Origin: Cyanophora paradoxa
Lineage: Eukaryota > Glaucocystophyceae > Cyanophorales > Cyanophoraceae
Length of the DNA: 50,032 bases
NCBI GenBank assembly: GCA_004431415.1
Contig: QPMI01000001.1
Location: 1-50,032, forward strand
Reading direction: 5' to 3'
In this document: positions 10,202 to 20,655 of the stretch, piece by piece
Numbering within the stretch: position 1 is the stretch's first letter
How the letters are laid out: each line of letters begins with the position of its first letter
The notes under the pieces: model-generated
What the model saw: only the letters and a program-made list of their open reading frames with translations
Database searches by the model: none
Told to the model about the DNA's origin: nothing
Made by a program: the position numbers and the translations under genes

Positions 10202-10419
10202 AAGCTGACGAGCACTCAAGGTCTGATCGCTGACGCCCTCGCAGCTACCTCCGCCCTTCCCGGGCCCTCGCGATCGTTGCTTCGGCATGCGCAGGTACCG
10301 GTGCTCCGAGTCGATCTTGCGATGCAGTCAGGGCGATCGCGAACGCGCGTGCAGTCGGCTCGCAGGATCCCGGAGTCACTGATCATGAGTAGCATGCGTT
10401 AAAATTTGATTCGATTCTT

Positions 10420-12420
10420 TCAGTTCTTCAGGACGTCGACGTCGGACGGGAGGGGCGCGAGGACGGCCTCGAAGAAGGCGGGCGGGGCCACGGCCGCGGG
10501 GTCGATGCGCCCCGCCGCCAGCGCCGCCGCCGCCACGTCGTTGAACGCCGCGGCGTAGCCGGCGAGGGCGGAGCGGAGGGCGGCGGGGCCGAGGGGCAGG
10601 GGCAGGGGCAGGGCGGCGAGGGCGGCGGCGGCGCGGGAGTGTGGGTGGAGCTCGAGGGCGCAGCGGGGGAGGTAGAGGTGCTCGCGCACGCCGCAGTTGG
10701 CGGCGAGATCGAGGCGGAGGAGGGCGGCGCGGAGGCAGAGGGCGTGGAACTCGGCGCGGTAGGCGTCCGCCCCCGCGCCCCGCGCCAGCAGCTCGAAGAC
10801 CTCGGCAAAGAAGGCAGCCTGCTCCTCGGGGCGATACTCGGGCCCGCGGTGGCGCCCCCGCTCGGGCCCCAGCACGCGCCGCAGCTCCAGCTCCAGCTCG
10901 GAGGCGGCGGGGCGGGCGGCGTCCGTGGCGCGGCGCGGGGAGGCGTCCCACAGGAGGGCCCCCTCGGCGTGCGCGGGGGCCAGCTCCGAGCCCACGAGGT
11001 AGCGCGCCAGCGGGGCCAGCGCCGCCCCTTCCTTGTACTCCGCCACCCCGCAGTCCAGCTTGCGCAGCCTATAGCTAGCTCCGGGTCCGGGGCCGCCCTC
11101 GGGGGCGTAGACGACGAACTTGCCCTCGGAGGGGACGAGGAAGGGGCGGGGGCCCCCTCCGGGGCCGGAGCCGGAGGCGAGCTGGAGGACGGCGGCCTGG
11201 ACGCGGCCGCGGGCGGCGGGGTCGCCGGGGGGGAGGAGGAAGGCAGCGTCGAGGTCCGCGGTGGGGCCCGCGTCGCCCCGGGCGTACGAGCCGAGGGCCA
11301 CCAGCCCCACCGCCCCTTCGCCTGCAGCCGCCGCCCGCAGCCGCCCCGCCCAGCGGTCCAGCTCGGCGCTCCTGGACGGGGCCTGCGATCCAATTTAGAC
11401 TCTGAGTAAGGCCAGGGCGTTGGAGAGGCTTGAAGCAACCTGGGGGAAGGGCGCGGGGGCAAGCTCAGGGAGGGGGCAGGAGCGGCCGCCGGCGAAGTAG
11501 AGGAGGGTGGCGCGGCGGGTGCAGGCGACGGGGGCCCCGCTGGCGGCGATGGCGAGGAGCCAGGAGCCGTCCTCCGTGACGCCGGGCGGGGGCGGCGCCT
11601 CGGGCCAGGGGCAGACGTCCCGCACGAAGCGCGTGCGGGCCATCCACTCGCTCGTGTCCACCGTTGCCGCCCCGTACCTGCCGGCGGCGACTCGCTGGAT
11701 CAGCGAGGGCCGAGCTTGGGGCGGGGCGGGGGCGGAGGGCACGGGAAGGGCTCGGCGCGGGTGGTGTCGCGCATGACGTCGCTGCCCGCCTGCAGGACCC
11801 CCCGCCGCCGCATGGCCTCGAGCGCGAGCGCCTCTTGGTCCGCGTCGGAGGCCCAGGGGAAGCGGTCGGGGAGGGGCTGGCCGGCGGCGTCGAGGAGGCG
11901 GCGCCAGGAGTGGGCGAGGGGCGGGGCGCCGGGGGCGGAGAGCGCGTCGTGGAGGGACTGGAGGTGGCCCTCGAGGAGGACGTTGTCGTCGTCGAGGAAG
12001 GCGACGAAGCGCGTGCGCGCCGCCCGCACCCCCGCGTTCCGCAGCCGCGCCAGCCGCGCCGAGACCGACCGCGAGGGCTCGAGCTCGGCGCCGCCGAGCT
12101 CGATCGCGAGATCGGCCGGCCCCGTCCGCTCCTCGCGCTCCACGTCGATGAAAGTAAGGGAGGGGACGGCGCGCAGCTCGGGGAGGGCGGTCGTCGCGGG
12201 GCAGCCGTCGCCGAGGACGAGGTGCTCGATGGGGACGCGCGTCGCGGCGCGCTGGGCGGCGACGGAGGCCACCGCCCGGCGCAGCAGCGTCTCCGGGCGG
12301 CCCCGCGTCACCGTGATCACCGTGATGCCGTCGGGCAGCTCCTCGAGCTCATCAAGCGGCTCGGCCGCGGCGGCGGTTGGCCCCGCGTTGCGATCGTGCG
12401 CGAACTCCGAGTTATCCGCC
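10420..12420 (-). CDS. Family 2 glycosyltransferase fused to a nucleotidyltransferase-fold domain
   Basis: The first domain (about 11,800-12,330) looks like a GT-A family 2 glycosyltransferase: G-I-T-V-I-T-V-T-R-G-R at its start, H-L-V-L-G-D-G-C, then R-F-V-A-F-L-D-D-D-N, where the Asp triplet fits the metal/nucleotide-sugar site. A 65-nt intron (11678-11742, GTGCCC...CGGCAG) leads to Y-G-A-A-T-V-D-T-S-E-W-M. A 57-nt intron (11383-11439, GTTGCT...TCGCAG) then joins in phase 0 to A-P-S-R-S-A-E-L-D-R-W. That segment runs into a nucleotidyltransferase motif, V-A-L-G-S-Y-A-R-G-D-A-G-P-T-A-D-L-D, with both metal-site Asp residues. The stop TGA is at 10420-10422. If the 57-nt intron is not removed, the glycosyltransferase frame ends at TAA 11395-11397 and the two domains separate. 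The 5' end is unresolved: a CAACAG acceptor at 12,421 suggests an upstream exon. Acceptors and substrates are unknown. Confidence 0.6.
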
Positions 12421-12461
12421 TGTTGCGCGCACGGATCGGAGAGCGTCAGCTGCGCATTCGT

Positions 12462-12478
12462 AGATCTAGATCTAGATC
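12462..12478. repeat. Second AGATCT hexamer tract
   Basis: AGATCTAGATCTAGATC, immediately upstream of the 5' side of the glycosyltransferase gene. It is the same unit as at 10179-10201, so the gene is bracketed by two copies of the repeat. Confidence 0.8.
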
Positions 12479-12831
12479 AAGATCGACACAGCACGTGCAC
12501 CATAGCGATGCTCTTGATCTCTCCGCTGATGCTCGCGGGCGGCTAGCCAGCGCTGTATACGTAGCCGCGACCGGCCTCAATTTTTTTCATTCGGCCCAAC
12601 TTTCGACCCAACCGCTCGCGATCGCGATCGAAAGTTCGATCGCGAATTCGAGCGCGGCTGCAGCGGTTACGCTAGCGCTGGCGCTGAACGGCGCTAAGCT
12701 TAATAATTTCAACGTGAACAGGCCCTGCACTCTGGGCTAGGGGCGCGCAGGACAAGCTAGCCTAGTAGAGGTGAACTGGCAGCCGCGCGCCTCGCTCGGA
12801 GGCGTGCTAGCGCTGCGCGCAGGAGCCGGCG

Positions 12832-14925
12832 CTAGCTGCGGGGCCGGAGGTTGCGGGCGAAGACGCCGAGGGTCGTCAGCGCCTCCACGGCGGGGCGCAG
12901 CGCCTCGCCCGCCGCCCGCAGCGACCCCAGCGGGCCCGGCCGCCCCGACTCCCCCGCTGCGCCGGCGCCCTCGGCGGGGGCGAAGAAAGGGGCCGGCGCG
13001 GGGCCGGGCGGGGCGCACGGTTCAAGGGGGCGCCGTCGTGCCGCTCGACGGAGCAGCCGGCGAGCAGGTCGGCCGGCCACGCCTCCCGCGACTTCTGGAT
13101 GGAGCCCAGCTGCCCGGGGGCGGGACCGTCAGCCCGGCCCGGCCCGGCGAGTCTGGGCCGGGGCGGGGCGGGGCGGGGCGGCCTGTCACCCATCTGCGGA
13201 TGCGCTCGTGCTCGAGGTCGGGGCCGGCCCAGCGCTCCCAGTCGCGCTTGGTGGGGACGCTGCCCCCCGGGAAGGCCCCCACGAGGTCCGCCCCGGGCCA
13301 CACCACCGAGCAGTGCTCTGCCCCCAGCCGCGACGCGCTCGAGGGTCGGGCGTGGGGCGCGGGGCGCGGGGCGCGGGGCGCGCACCGAAGCAGGCGGGGT
13401 GGGGCCTCTTGCCGGGCACCCAGACTGCAGGTCAGGAGAGGCGACGTGAGCGGCAGCAGCGGGGCGGGGCGGGGCGGGGCGGGGCGGGGCGGGGCGGGCC
13501 GTCCATCCAGGTGGCCTTGACGTTGCGGGAGTGGCTCAGCAGCAGCGCCGGCGCCTCGACCGCCACGTTCAGCTGCCCCCGCCGCGCCCCTCAGCGGCTC
13601 GCTCGAGTGCACCGCGATGGGGGCGGCACCTGGTAGTCCGCCAGGCCGCCATCGACTGCGGCGCGAAGGGGGGCGCGCCGGCTCAGCGCGGGGCGGAGGA
13701 AGGGGAAGGGCGGGACCGCACTGTAGAGGCCGGGGCCCGTCCCCGGGATCTCCGTCACCGGCTCGATGATGAACGGGATCGCTGCCGGGAGCGGAGGCTC
13801 GGGTCAGGTCGGGGGGCTGGGCTCGAGGCGGCGCCCGCCCCGCGCGCACCGCAGCTGGCGTGGAGGGCGGGGCGGAAGTTCTCCGGGGTCAGCCGGTAGA
13901 ACTGGAGCTCTGCGGGCGGGGGCGGGCGTGAGTGAGGGGCCGTGGGCGGGGCCGGGGGCGGGCAGAGGGGGCGGGGGCGTGCCGACGGGGCTGTTCTGGA
14001 CGCGGTGGAGGAGGGCGGAGGGCGGCTCCGGGCCCGTGTAGAAGCACAGCCGCTCGTACAGCAGCACCTGCCCGCCCCGCGCCCCTCGGATCCCGGCGCG
14101 CGGCGCGGGGCGGGCGGCGGGCGCGCCTGGAGCCTCGCGCCGGCCGCGCCGGCGTAGTTCCCGATCAGGAACGGCGTCCCTGCCAGCTTCTGCAGCACGG
14201 GGGAGAGGCTCCCCGCCCACTCCTTCACGCGCGACACGAGGATGCAGAGGCTGCACGTGGTACGTCGACCGAAGGAAACGGGGGTACGTGCACGGACGGG
14301 GCGGGGGGTACCTGTGCGGGTTCTCGGGGGAGAGGAGCGCGGCGACGCGCTCGGGCTCGCAGAGGGCGTCCAGCGTACGGCCGAACTCGGCCTGTGGGGG
14401 GTACGGGCTGAGTTGGGGGTACGGGCACGTCGGTGGGCGGGACGGGGGTAGGGGCGAACCGTCGTGCGCGGCGGAAGGTCGCCCTTCGCGTACCGGATCC
14501 CGGCGTACCGCTCCTCTTTCGCGCGCGTACCCGGTGAGGCGGGAAGGGTACGCGCAGGAAGCGGCGGGGGTACCAAAGACGGAGGTGATGTCCTGGTTGA
14601 ACATACGGGAGAGGAGGAGGGCCGTGAACCGCAGGGCGCCCGCCGACGCGCCGATGAAGTACTGCGACGGGGCCGCGGTCCCCGGTCAGCGAACGCAGTG
14701 CTGGTCCGCGTTTCCGCTCTCTGGCTGCGGGAGCGCGGGCGCTGCCAGGCTGGGTGCATAATACACTACATATGCGTCGAACCTTTCGTCCCGTCAGCTC
14801 CGCATGCCGCGCCGCGTGCCTGCGCGCAGGGCTTGGACAAGATAATATTCTGGACGGCAGAGGGATGAGCACTCGAAGCCGGCTGTTGCGCAGAACTTGG
14901 GACCGCTCGCGGGGCCGAAGAAGAC
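12832..14925 (-). CDS. Patatin-like phospholipase, multi-exon
   Basis: Patatin-type lipid acyl hydrolases use a Ser-Asp dyad. Exons in order carry: V-F-F-G-P-A-S-G-P-K-F (from 14,925; fits the Gly-rich oxyanion loop seen as G-x-A-x-G-P-K in one patatin subfamily); Y-F-I-G-A-S-A-G-A-L-R-F (near 14,650; the G-x-S-x-G nucleophile elbow); K-E-W-A-G-S-L-S-P-V-L; V-L-L-Y-E-R-L-C-F-Y-T; I-P-F-I-I-E-P-V-T-E-I-P-G; D-G-G-L-A-D-Y-Q (near 13,640; the D-G-G catalytic Asp motif); W-M-D-G; and H-C-S-V-V-W-P-G-A-D-L-V-G. The stop is TAG at 12832-12834. Many introns start GTACCC or GC and are C-rich on the coding strand. No signal peptide was found; the start codon is unresolved and may lie right of 14,925. 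The order oxyanion loop, Ser, Asp matches the family. Confidence 0.68.
13461..13497. repeat. GGGGC pentamer tandem repeat in an intron
   Basis: GGGGC is repeated about seven times. The coding (minus) strand reads GCCCC repeats inside a patatin intron between W-M-D-G and the next exon. Shorter arrays of the same pentamer occur in introns throughout 13-36 kb, for example near 22,860 and 26,315. Confidence 0.85.
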
Positions 14926-15052
14926 CTGCGCAGCGAGCTCGTCAGGCCTCAGCCGCGGGCAGCGCCGCACGGCAGCGCTGCGGCCGGCGTGTCAAGCCTT
15001 CACGCCGACTTCAAACGGCGCCGGGGCGACGGCGGGCGCCTAATGGATGCGC

Positions 15053-15454
15053 TTATCTCGGAGATCTAACGATGGTTTTCGTTTCTGCTTCTAGATCCTG
15101 GGGCGCCGCGGCGCTTGCACGGAACGACAGCCGGACGCGACCGGCTCGGGCAGCCCGATACCGCCGCGCAATTAACGGGCGGAAGCGCACATTGAAGTAG
15201 TCGAGGCCACGCTCGGCGAGCCGCTCGCGTTCGAGGCGAGACAGCGACAACGCCTGGCTCAGCCGAAGTCGGTACATTGGAGCCCTGCGCCCTCGAAGCC
15301 GGCTGAGCGACGGGAGGGCGCGCAGGGCGCTCGGCGGAACGACCAGCTGCTTGTTGCCGGGGTATGTCAAATCGTGCACATTTTGGGTCCGGCCGATCCT
15401 GCCTCTTTCACGCAGCTCGAGCAGTGTCGTGCGAATCGTGAGACGGTATCTCAC
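15053..15454 (-). CDS. Uncertain Arg/Leu-rich ORF
   Basis: A 133-codon frame on the minus strand, with a stop at 15053-15055 and no in-frame ATG at the 5' end (GTG at 15,454). It encodes a basic, leucine-rich sequence (R-L-T-I-R-T-T-L-L-E-L-R-E-R; L-S-Q-A-L-S-L-S-R-L-E-R-E-R-L). The composition is less extreme than in shadow frames and the region is not covered by another gene. It might be an upstream exon of the patatin gene or a separate small gene. It shares the 15.45-15.53 kb spacer with the divergent plus-strand gene. No domain is recognised. Confidence 0.22.
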   Translation of the reverse strand: MRYRLTIRTTLLELRERGRIGRTQNVHDLTYPGNKQLVVPPSALRALPSLSRLRGRRAPMYRLRLSQALSLSRLERERLAERGLDYFNVRFRPLIARRYRAARAGRVRLSFRASAAAPQDLEAETKTIVRSPR

Positions 15455-15529
15455 ATCGTCAAGGTCTCCAAAAGTAGCTGAGCACCCTCGGGTCGCAGCA
15501 GCTTCCTCGCTTAAAGGCCGTAGCTAGCC

Positions 15530-18500
15530 ATGTCGGCTGAAGAGGAGGCCCCGCCGGTAGCGGCGGATCCTCCAGCAGACCCGCCCGCAGCCGCAGAACC
15601 CGCAGCCGCGGAACCCGCAGCTGATGCGCCCGCCGACGCCGCTTCAGAACCAGCACCCGCCCCAGCGGACGAGGCTCCTGCGCCTGCAGATACGGTAGCA
15701 CCTCCTTCAGAAGCCGAGCCGCCAGCCCCCGACGCGCCGCCAGCTGGTGACGCGCCTCCCGCGCCCGAGCAACCTGCGGCCCCCGAAGCCGCTCCCGAGG
15801 CGGCCCCCGAAGCAGCTCCCGAAGCAGCTCCCGAAACAGCTCCCGAAACAGGTCCCGAGGCGGCTCCCGAGGCTCCCGCCGCCGAAGCAGAGCCCGAAAA
15901 ACCCAAAGAAGCCGAGCCCGAGAAGCCTGCGGAGGCAGCGGAGGCCGAGGCCGAGGCGCCCCCAGCGGCCGCCGACGAGGCCGCCGCTGCTGGCGAGCCA
16001 ACGCTGGATGCCGGGGAGGGCGAGTCCTCGGCCCCTCCTCCCGCTCCGGACGCAGCCGCCGCCCCGCGCTCCGCTGCAAAGCCGCCGGCACACGACCCGC
16101 CCGCGGGCGTCCCCGGAGCCGCTGCGGTTCGCTCCCGGGCCCCTGTCGGTCAATCGTCGCATCTCACGCTCAAAGCAGGGCGGAGCGGATGCCGAGCACG
16201 CCGCGACTCAGATCCAGAAGGTGTACCGCGGGCACCGCACTCGCTCGCAGATGCAGCAGAACAAGGAGGCGCAGGCCCGCACCCGGCGTTCCTTTCGTAT
16301 TCCTTTTCCATGACTGAGGCGGGTCGCGCAGGACCGGAAGGGGCTGGACGCCTCGGGCCAGCCGCCCGTGCCGCCCCCCGACGACGGGAAGAAGGGCGGC
16401 GCGCCCGAGGGCAAGGAGCGTCCGAAGGGGCCCAAGCCCGAGCAGCGCTTCGAGTCGGCCAACGTGAACCAGGCGCGGCCGCCGCCGGCGTCTCGCGCCC
16501 GCCCCCCGGCAGCGGCCGCTGACGGGCGCGCAGGCGTACCACCTGCCGAGCCTGAGCCTGCCGAAGCTGAACGCGCACCAGTCCGCCGCCGAGCGCGTCG
16601 ACGAGGTCGCCTCGCAGTACAAGCCCGACCAGGCGAGCGCCCCCCTCCCTCCCCGCCCCGCCTGGCCCCGCCGCTGAGCGCCGGCCCCGCAGCGCGCGCC
16701 ACCGGCGGCGCCGCCGCGGATGCGGGCGGAGCTGCGCTCGGTGCACGCGGGCAGGCGCCGGCGCTCACCTCGCAGCCCTCGACGGACCCCTTCGTCGCGG
16801 CCGCCGCCGCCGTCGCCGCCGGCCTCTCCCCGCCGGGCTTCCCGCGCCCAACCGGCCCAGGAGCCGCCCGCAGGAGCCAGGCGCCCTCTTCCCGCGCCCC
16901 GCCCGCAGCGGCAGCGCCGGCTGACTGCGGCGCAGGAGCTCAACCTGGTCTCCTCGACGGACTCGCCGACGGCGGTGCTGGAGCAGATCCGGCGCGCCCG
17001 CGCCAAGGGCGAGCAGATGCGCACCCTCGGCCGCGACGGCGCCTCCGCCGCCCAGGCCGCCCCGGGCACCTCCTCCCCGAGGCGAGCAGGGCCCTGGCCC
17101 GCGCCCCCGCCCCCGCCCCGCCCCGCCTGACGCCGGCGCCCCGCTCAGGTCTCGCCGGGCGGGCCGGCGCCGCCTGCGCCCAGCAGCCGGACCCCGACCT
17201 GGGCGCCATGAGGCGCCGCCCCATGCCCCCGACCCAGAAGGCGCGCCCCGCCCGCCGCGCGGGAAGGCGGGCGGGGCTGACCGGCGTGCGGGGGCGGCAG
17301 GAGCGGGAGGCCGCGTCGCTGCGGGTGGAGGTGGCGGTGGGCGGGAACACGCCTCTCGCCCCCCAGACCTTCCTCGTCCCCGCCGTCCCCTCGGCGAACG
17401 CGGGGCGGAAGCTGAGGCGCCGCTCTCGCCGCTGGAGGAGCGCGTGCAGGCGCGCAACCGCGCCATCGACCGCTACGAGGACGAGGTCGGCCGGCGCCCG
17501 CCCCGCCCGGCGCCCTGCGTCTTCTGATCGCGCTCGCCCCTCGCGCGCAGGTGCGTCGCTCGGGCGAGGCGGCGGCGCAGCCGCGCGGGAGCGGGCGGCG
17601 TCGAAGGAGAACATCGCCGCGGTGCCCGCTCGTACAGCAAGGAGGCCATCGCCCCGCCCAGGCGAGCGCGGCCGGGGCGCACGCGCGCCCACGCGCCCGC
17701 CCGCCCCGCTGAGCCGCCTCGCCGGCAGGTCCTTCAGCAAGGACGAGGGCGCCCCGGCGGGCCCGCCCCGCTCGTACAGCAAGGACCTCGGTGCCCCCGC
17801 CCCTCGGACCGCGACCGTGATCGGGACCGCGACCGCGACCGGGACCGCGATCGTGAGCGGGATCGTGAGCGGGAGCGCGATCGGGAGGCCGCGAGAAGGA
17901 CAAGGGCGAGCCCCGCCCCCGGCCCCACCCCTACCGCCGCCCTCTCACGCGGGGCGGGGGCCGGCGCGCAGAGCGGGCGCGGCGGCGCCTGATCGACGCG
18001 GAGGACGCCGGGGCGGGCGCCGGCGCCGCCCCGCCCTCCTCGACCGGCCCCTCGTCGCCGCCGCCGCCGCCGCCAAGGTCCCGCCCGCCCCCGCCCCCTC
18101 CCCGCTTCCCTGCGCCGGCCGAGGCCCCGGGCCGCAGGGGAAGGACCGGTACACGCCGGACTACGGCGAGCCGGCCCCGAAGTACGGGCGGCGCGCCGCC
18201 GACGACGGCTACGCCGAGCGCCCCCGCGGCGACCGCGACCGCGAGCGGGAGCGGGAGCGGGAGCGGCCGGAGCGCTCGTACGAGCGGGACTACGACTACG
18301 ACTACGAGGGGCGCGGGAAGCGGCGGGAGGAGGCGGCCCCGCGGCGGGAGGAGCGCTCCGCGGGCGGGCGCGACCGCGACCGCGACGGGGCCTACGCCGG
18401 TGCTCCCCGCCCGTCCCCTCCCGGCGCGCGCGCCCTGCCGGCGGCCGCTGACGGGCGGCGCGGGCGCAGCGGACCGGGAGAAGGGCCGCTACGCGGAGCC

Positions 18501-20655
18501 CGAGCGGGAGCGGGAGCGGGAGCGGGGCCGCTACGACGCGGAGCCGGCCGCCGGCGTCGGCCGCTACGCCGACCGCGACCGCGACCGCGACCGCGAGCGG
18601 GGTGCGCTGCTCGCGGGCCCGGCGGGGGCGCCGCCGCGCGGGGCGCCGGCTCACCCGCGCCCACGCCCCCGCGCAGAGCGGGATCCGTACTCGGACCGCC
18701 AGCCCGAGCGCGAGCGCGACCGCGAGCGCGAGCGCGGTGCGGCCGGCCTCGCCGCCTCGCCTCGCCTCCCCTCGCTGAGACCGCCCTCGCCGCAGACCGG
18801 GACCGGCGTGACCGCGAGCGGGAGCGGGAGCGGGAGCGGGACCCGTACCTCAGCGCGCCGGCGGAGAACCGGCGGCGCGACCGCGACCGGGACGCGGCGG
18901 GGCCCGAGGAGGAGGCGGGCCCGCGCTACGGGCGCCGCGCCGGCGGCAGCGCGGGGGCCCGCCGCGACGAGGCCGGCGCCGACCCCTCCCCGCCCGCTCC
19001 TCGGAGGACGCCGGGGGCTACGCCAAGCGCGCCCCGCCGCCGCGCTACGACTCGTACGCGGAGTACGGGGCGCGGGGGGCGGCGGCCCCCGCCTCGAAGG
19101 GCAAGCTGCGGGAGGACTACGAGGCGGCGGCGCCCAAGGGCAAGGCCGCGCCCGTGCCGCCCTCGCCGGGGGCCGAGGCCCTGCGCCGCAACGTCGCCCA
19201 GACGATGGCCGTCGTCGACGAGGTCCGCCCCCGCCCGCCCCGCCCCGCCCGCCCGGCGCTCACCCCGCCGGCCCGGCCCGGCAGCTCTCCAAGCCGGCGG
19301 CCGGAGCGCCGGCGAAGCGCGCCCCGGCGGCGGCGGCGGCGGCGGCGCCGTCGTCCCAGGCCGCGGCGGCGCCGGCGGCGGGCCGGCGGGCGCCGGCCTC
19401 CAACGCAGGGGCGGCCGTCGCAGCGCCGGCGGGCGGGGGCGGCCAGGCGGGCGCCGGGTTCCTCTCCTGGGAGGACCTCGACCGCCTCAGCTACGAGGAC
19501 CTCCAGTCGGTCCGCGCCCCGTACCCCCTCGCGCTTCCCCACTTCCCCCCCCCTCGCGCTCACCTGACCTCTCGGGACGCAGAACGCGTACGCGTTCGAC
19601 GGGTACCGCAACCGCGCGGGGCGCGGGGCGGCGGGGGCGGGGGCGGCGCCCGGCGGGGCGCCGATGCAGGCGGGGCGGGCCTCCTGGCGGCTCCCTCGGC
19701 CAAGCCCAGCGGCCCGCCCTCCCCGGGCGCTCTCGCGGCGGCCCGCTACGGCGCCGGCGTCGGCGCCGGCGCTGCGGCCGGCGCGCCGCTCGCGAAGGCG
19801 CCGTCCTACGCCCCGATGGCCCCGGCCCCGAGCTACGCGCCCCCGCCGCCGGCAAACTACGCGTGGGGCACGCCCCGCAGGGCGCCGCCCCGGCCCCGGC
19901 GTACGGCGCCCCGCGGCGCCGCTCGACCGGCGCGAGTCGGCCGGCATGCGCTACAGCTCCGGGTCGGCCGCGGGGCCGGCGTCGGCGGCGTCGGCGGCGG
20001 GCGGGCCCCCGTGCCCCCGCCCCCTTCTACGACGCGGGCAGTACCGGAGCAACCCGGGGCGGCCCCCGCGGCCGCCGCGGCCCCGTACGGCCAGCGCGCC
20101 CCGTCGGCGCCCCGGGGCCGGCCCCGCGCGGCCAGCCCTCGGGCGCTGCGCCGCACCGGGGCGTGGCCCGGCGCCGCAGCCGTCGTACGCCCCAGCGGCG
20201 CCGCAGCCGGCGTACGCCCCGCGGCGCCGGCGGCAGCGGCGTACGGGGGGTGTACGGGGGCTACGGGGCGGGGCCGGGGGCGCGGGGCGGCGGTGGCGAC
20301 GTGGCAGCGGGGGACCAGCTGGAGCAGCAGCAGCGCTTCGCCTCCCGCGAGCGCTCCGACAACGTGCCCCGCCCGGCCCGATTTTAGCCCGGCAGGGCCC
20401 CTCGCCCCCTTCCTCGCCTCACGCCCGGCCGCAGGTGATCGCCCGCATGCAGCAGAGGCAGGAGGACGTCGTCCGCAAGAACGCGTACCCCACCGGCCCC
20501 GCGTACCCCGCGGCCGGGCCGGCCATACCCCCACGTACAGCAGTTACGGAGCCGGCATCGGTGCCCCGGCGCCCCCGTACGGAGGCTACAACTACCACTC
20601 GGGCGGCGGCGGCTACGCCCCGCCTCCGGATCCCTCGCAGCGCTACGGGTACTAA
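15530..20655 (+). CDS. Large disordered protein: PEA repeats, IQ motif, RD/RE repeats, Gly/Tyr-rich tail
   Basis: The ATG at 15530 opens an Ala/Pro/Glu-rich region with P-E-A-A repeats (15,775-15,890). After a CAAAGCAG acceptor an IQ calmodulin-binding motif follows (A-T-Q-I-Q-K-V-Y-R-G-H-R-T-R, about 16,200-16,245). Later exons give A-Y-H-L-P-S-L-S-L-P-K-L, L-N-L-V-S-S-T-D-S-P-T-A-V-L-E-Q-I-R-R-A and R-S-Y-S-K/R-S-F-S-K-D repeats (about 17,630-17,790). Four blocks of alternating Arg-Asp/Arg-Glu follow (17,810-18,860), then F-L-S-W-E-D-L-D-R-L-S-Y-E-D-L-Q, M-Q-Q-R-Q-E-D-V-V-R-K-N and a Gly/Tyr/Pro-rich tail ending R-Y-G-Y (TAA 20653-20655). Introns are short; 16473-16533 is GC-AG. The last intron (about 38 nt) starts GTACCC. 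RD/RE and G/Y-rich tracts are common in RNA-binding or condensate-forming proteins, but no RNA-recognition domain is seen. It may be more than one gene. Confidence 0.55.

Noticed and set aside
11664-12740. 358-codon plus-strand frame
   Set aside because: It is antisense to the glycosyltransferase exons, which have a recognisable family motif and exact introns. No domain is seen in the plus frame.
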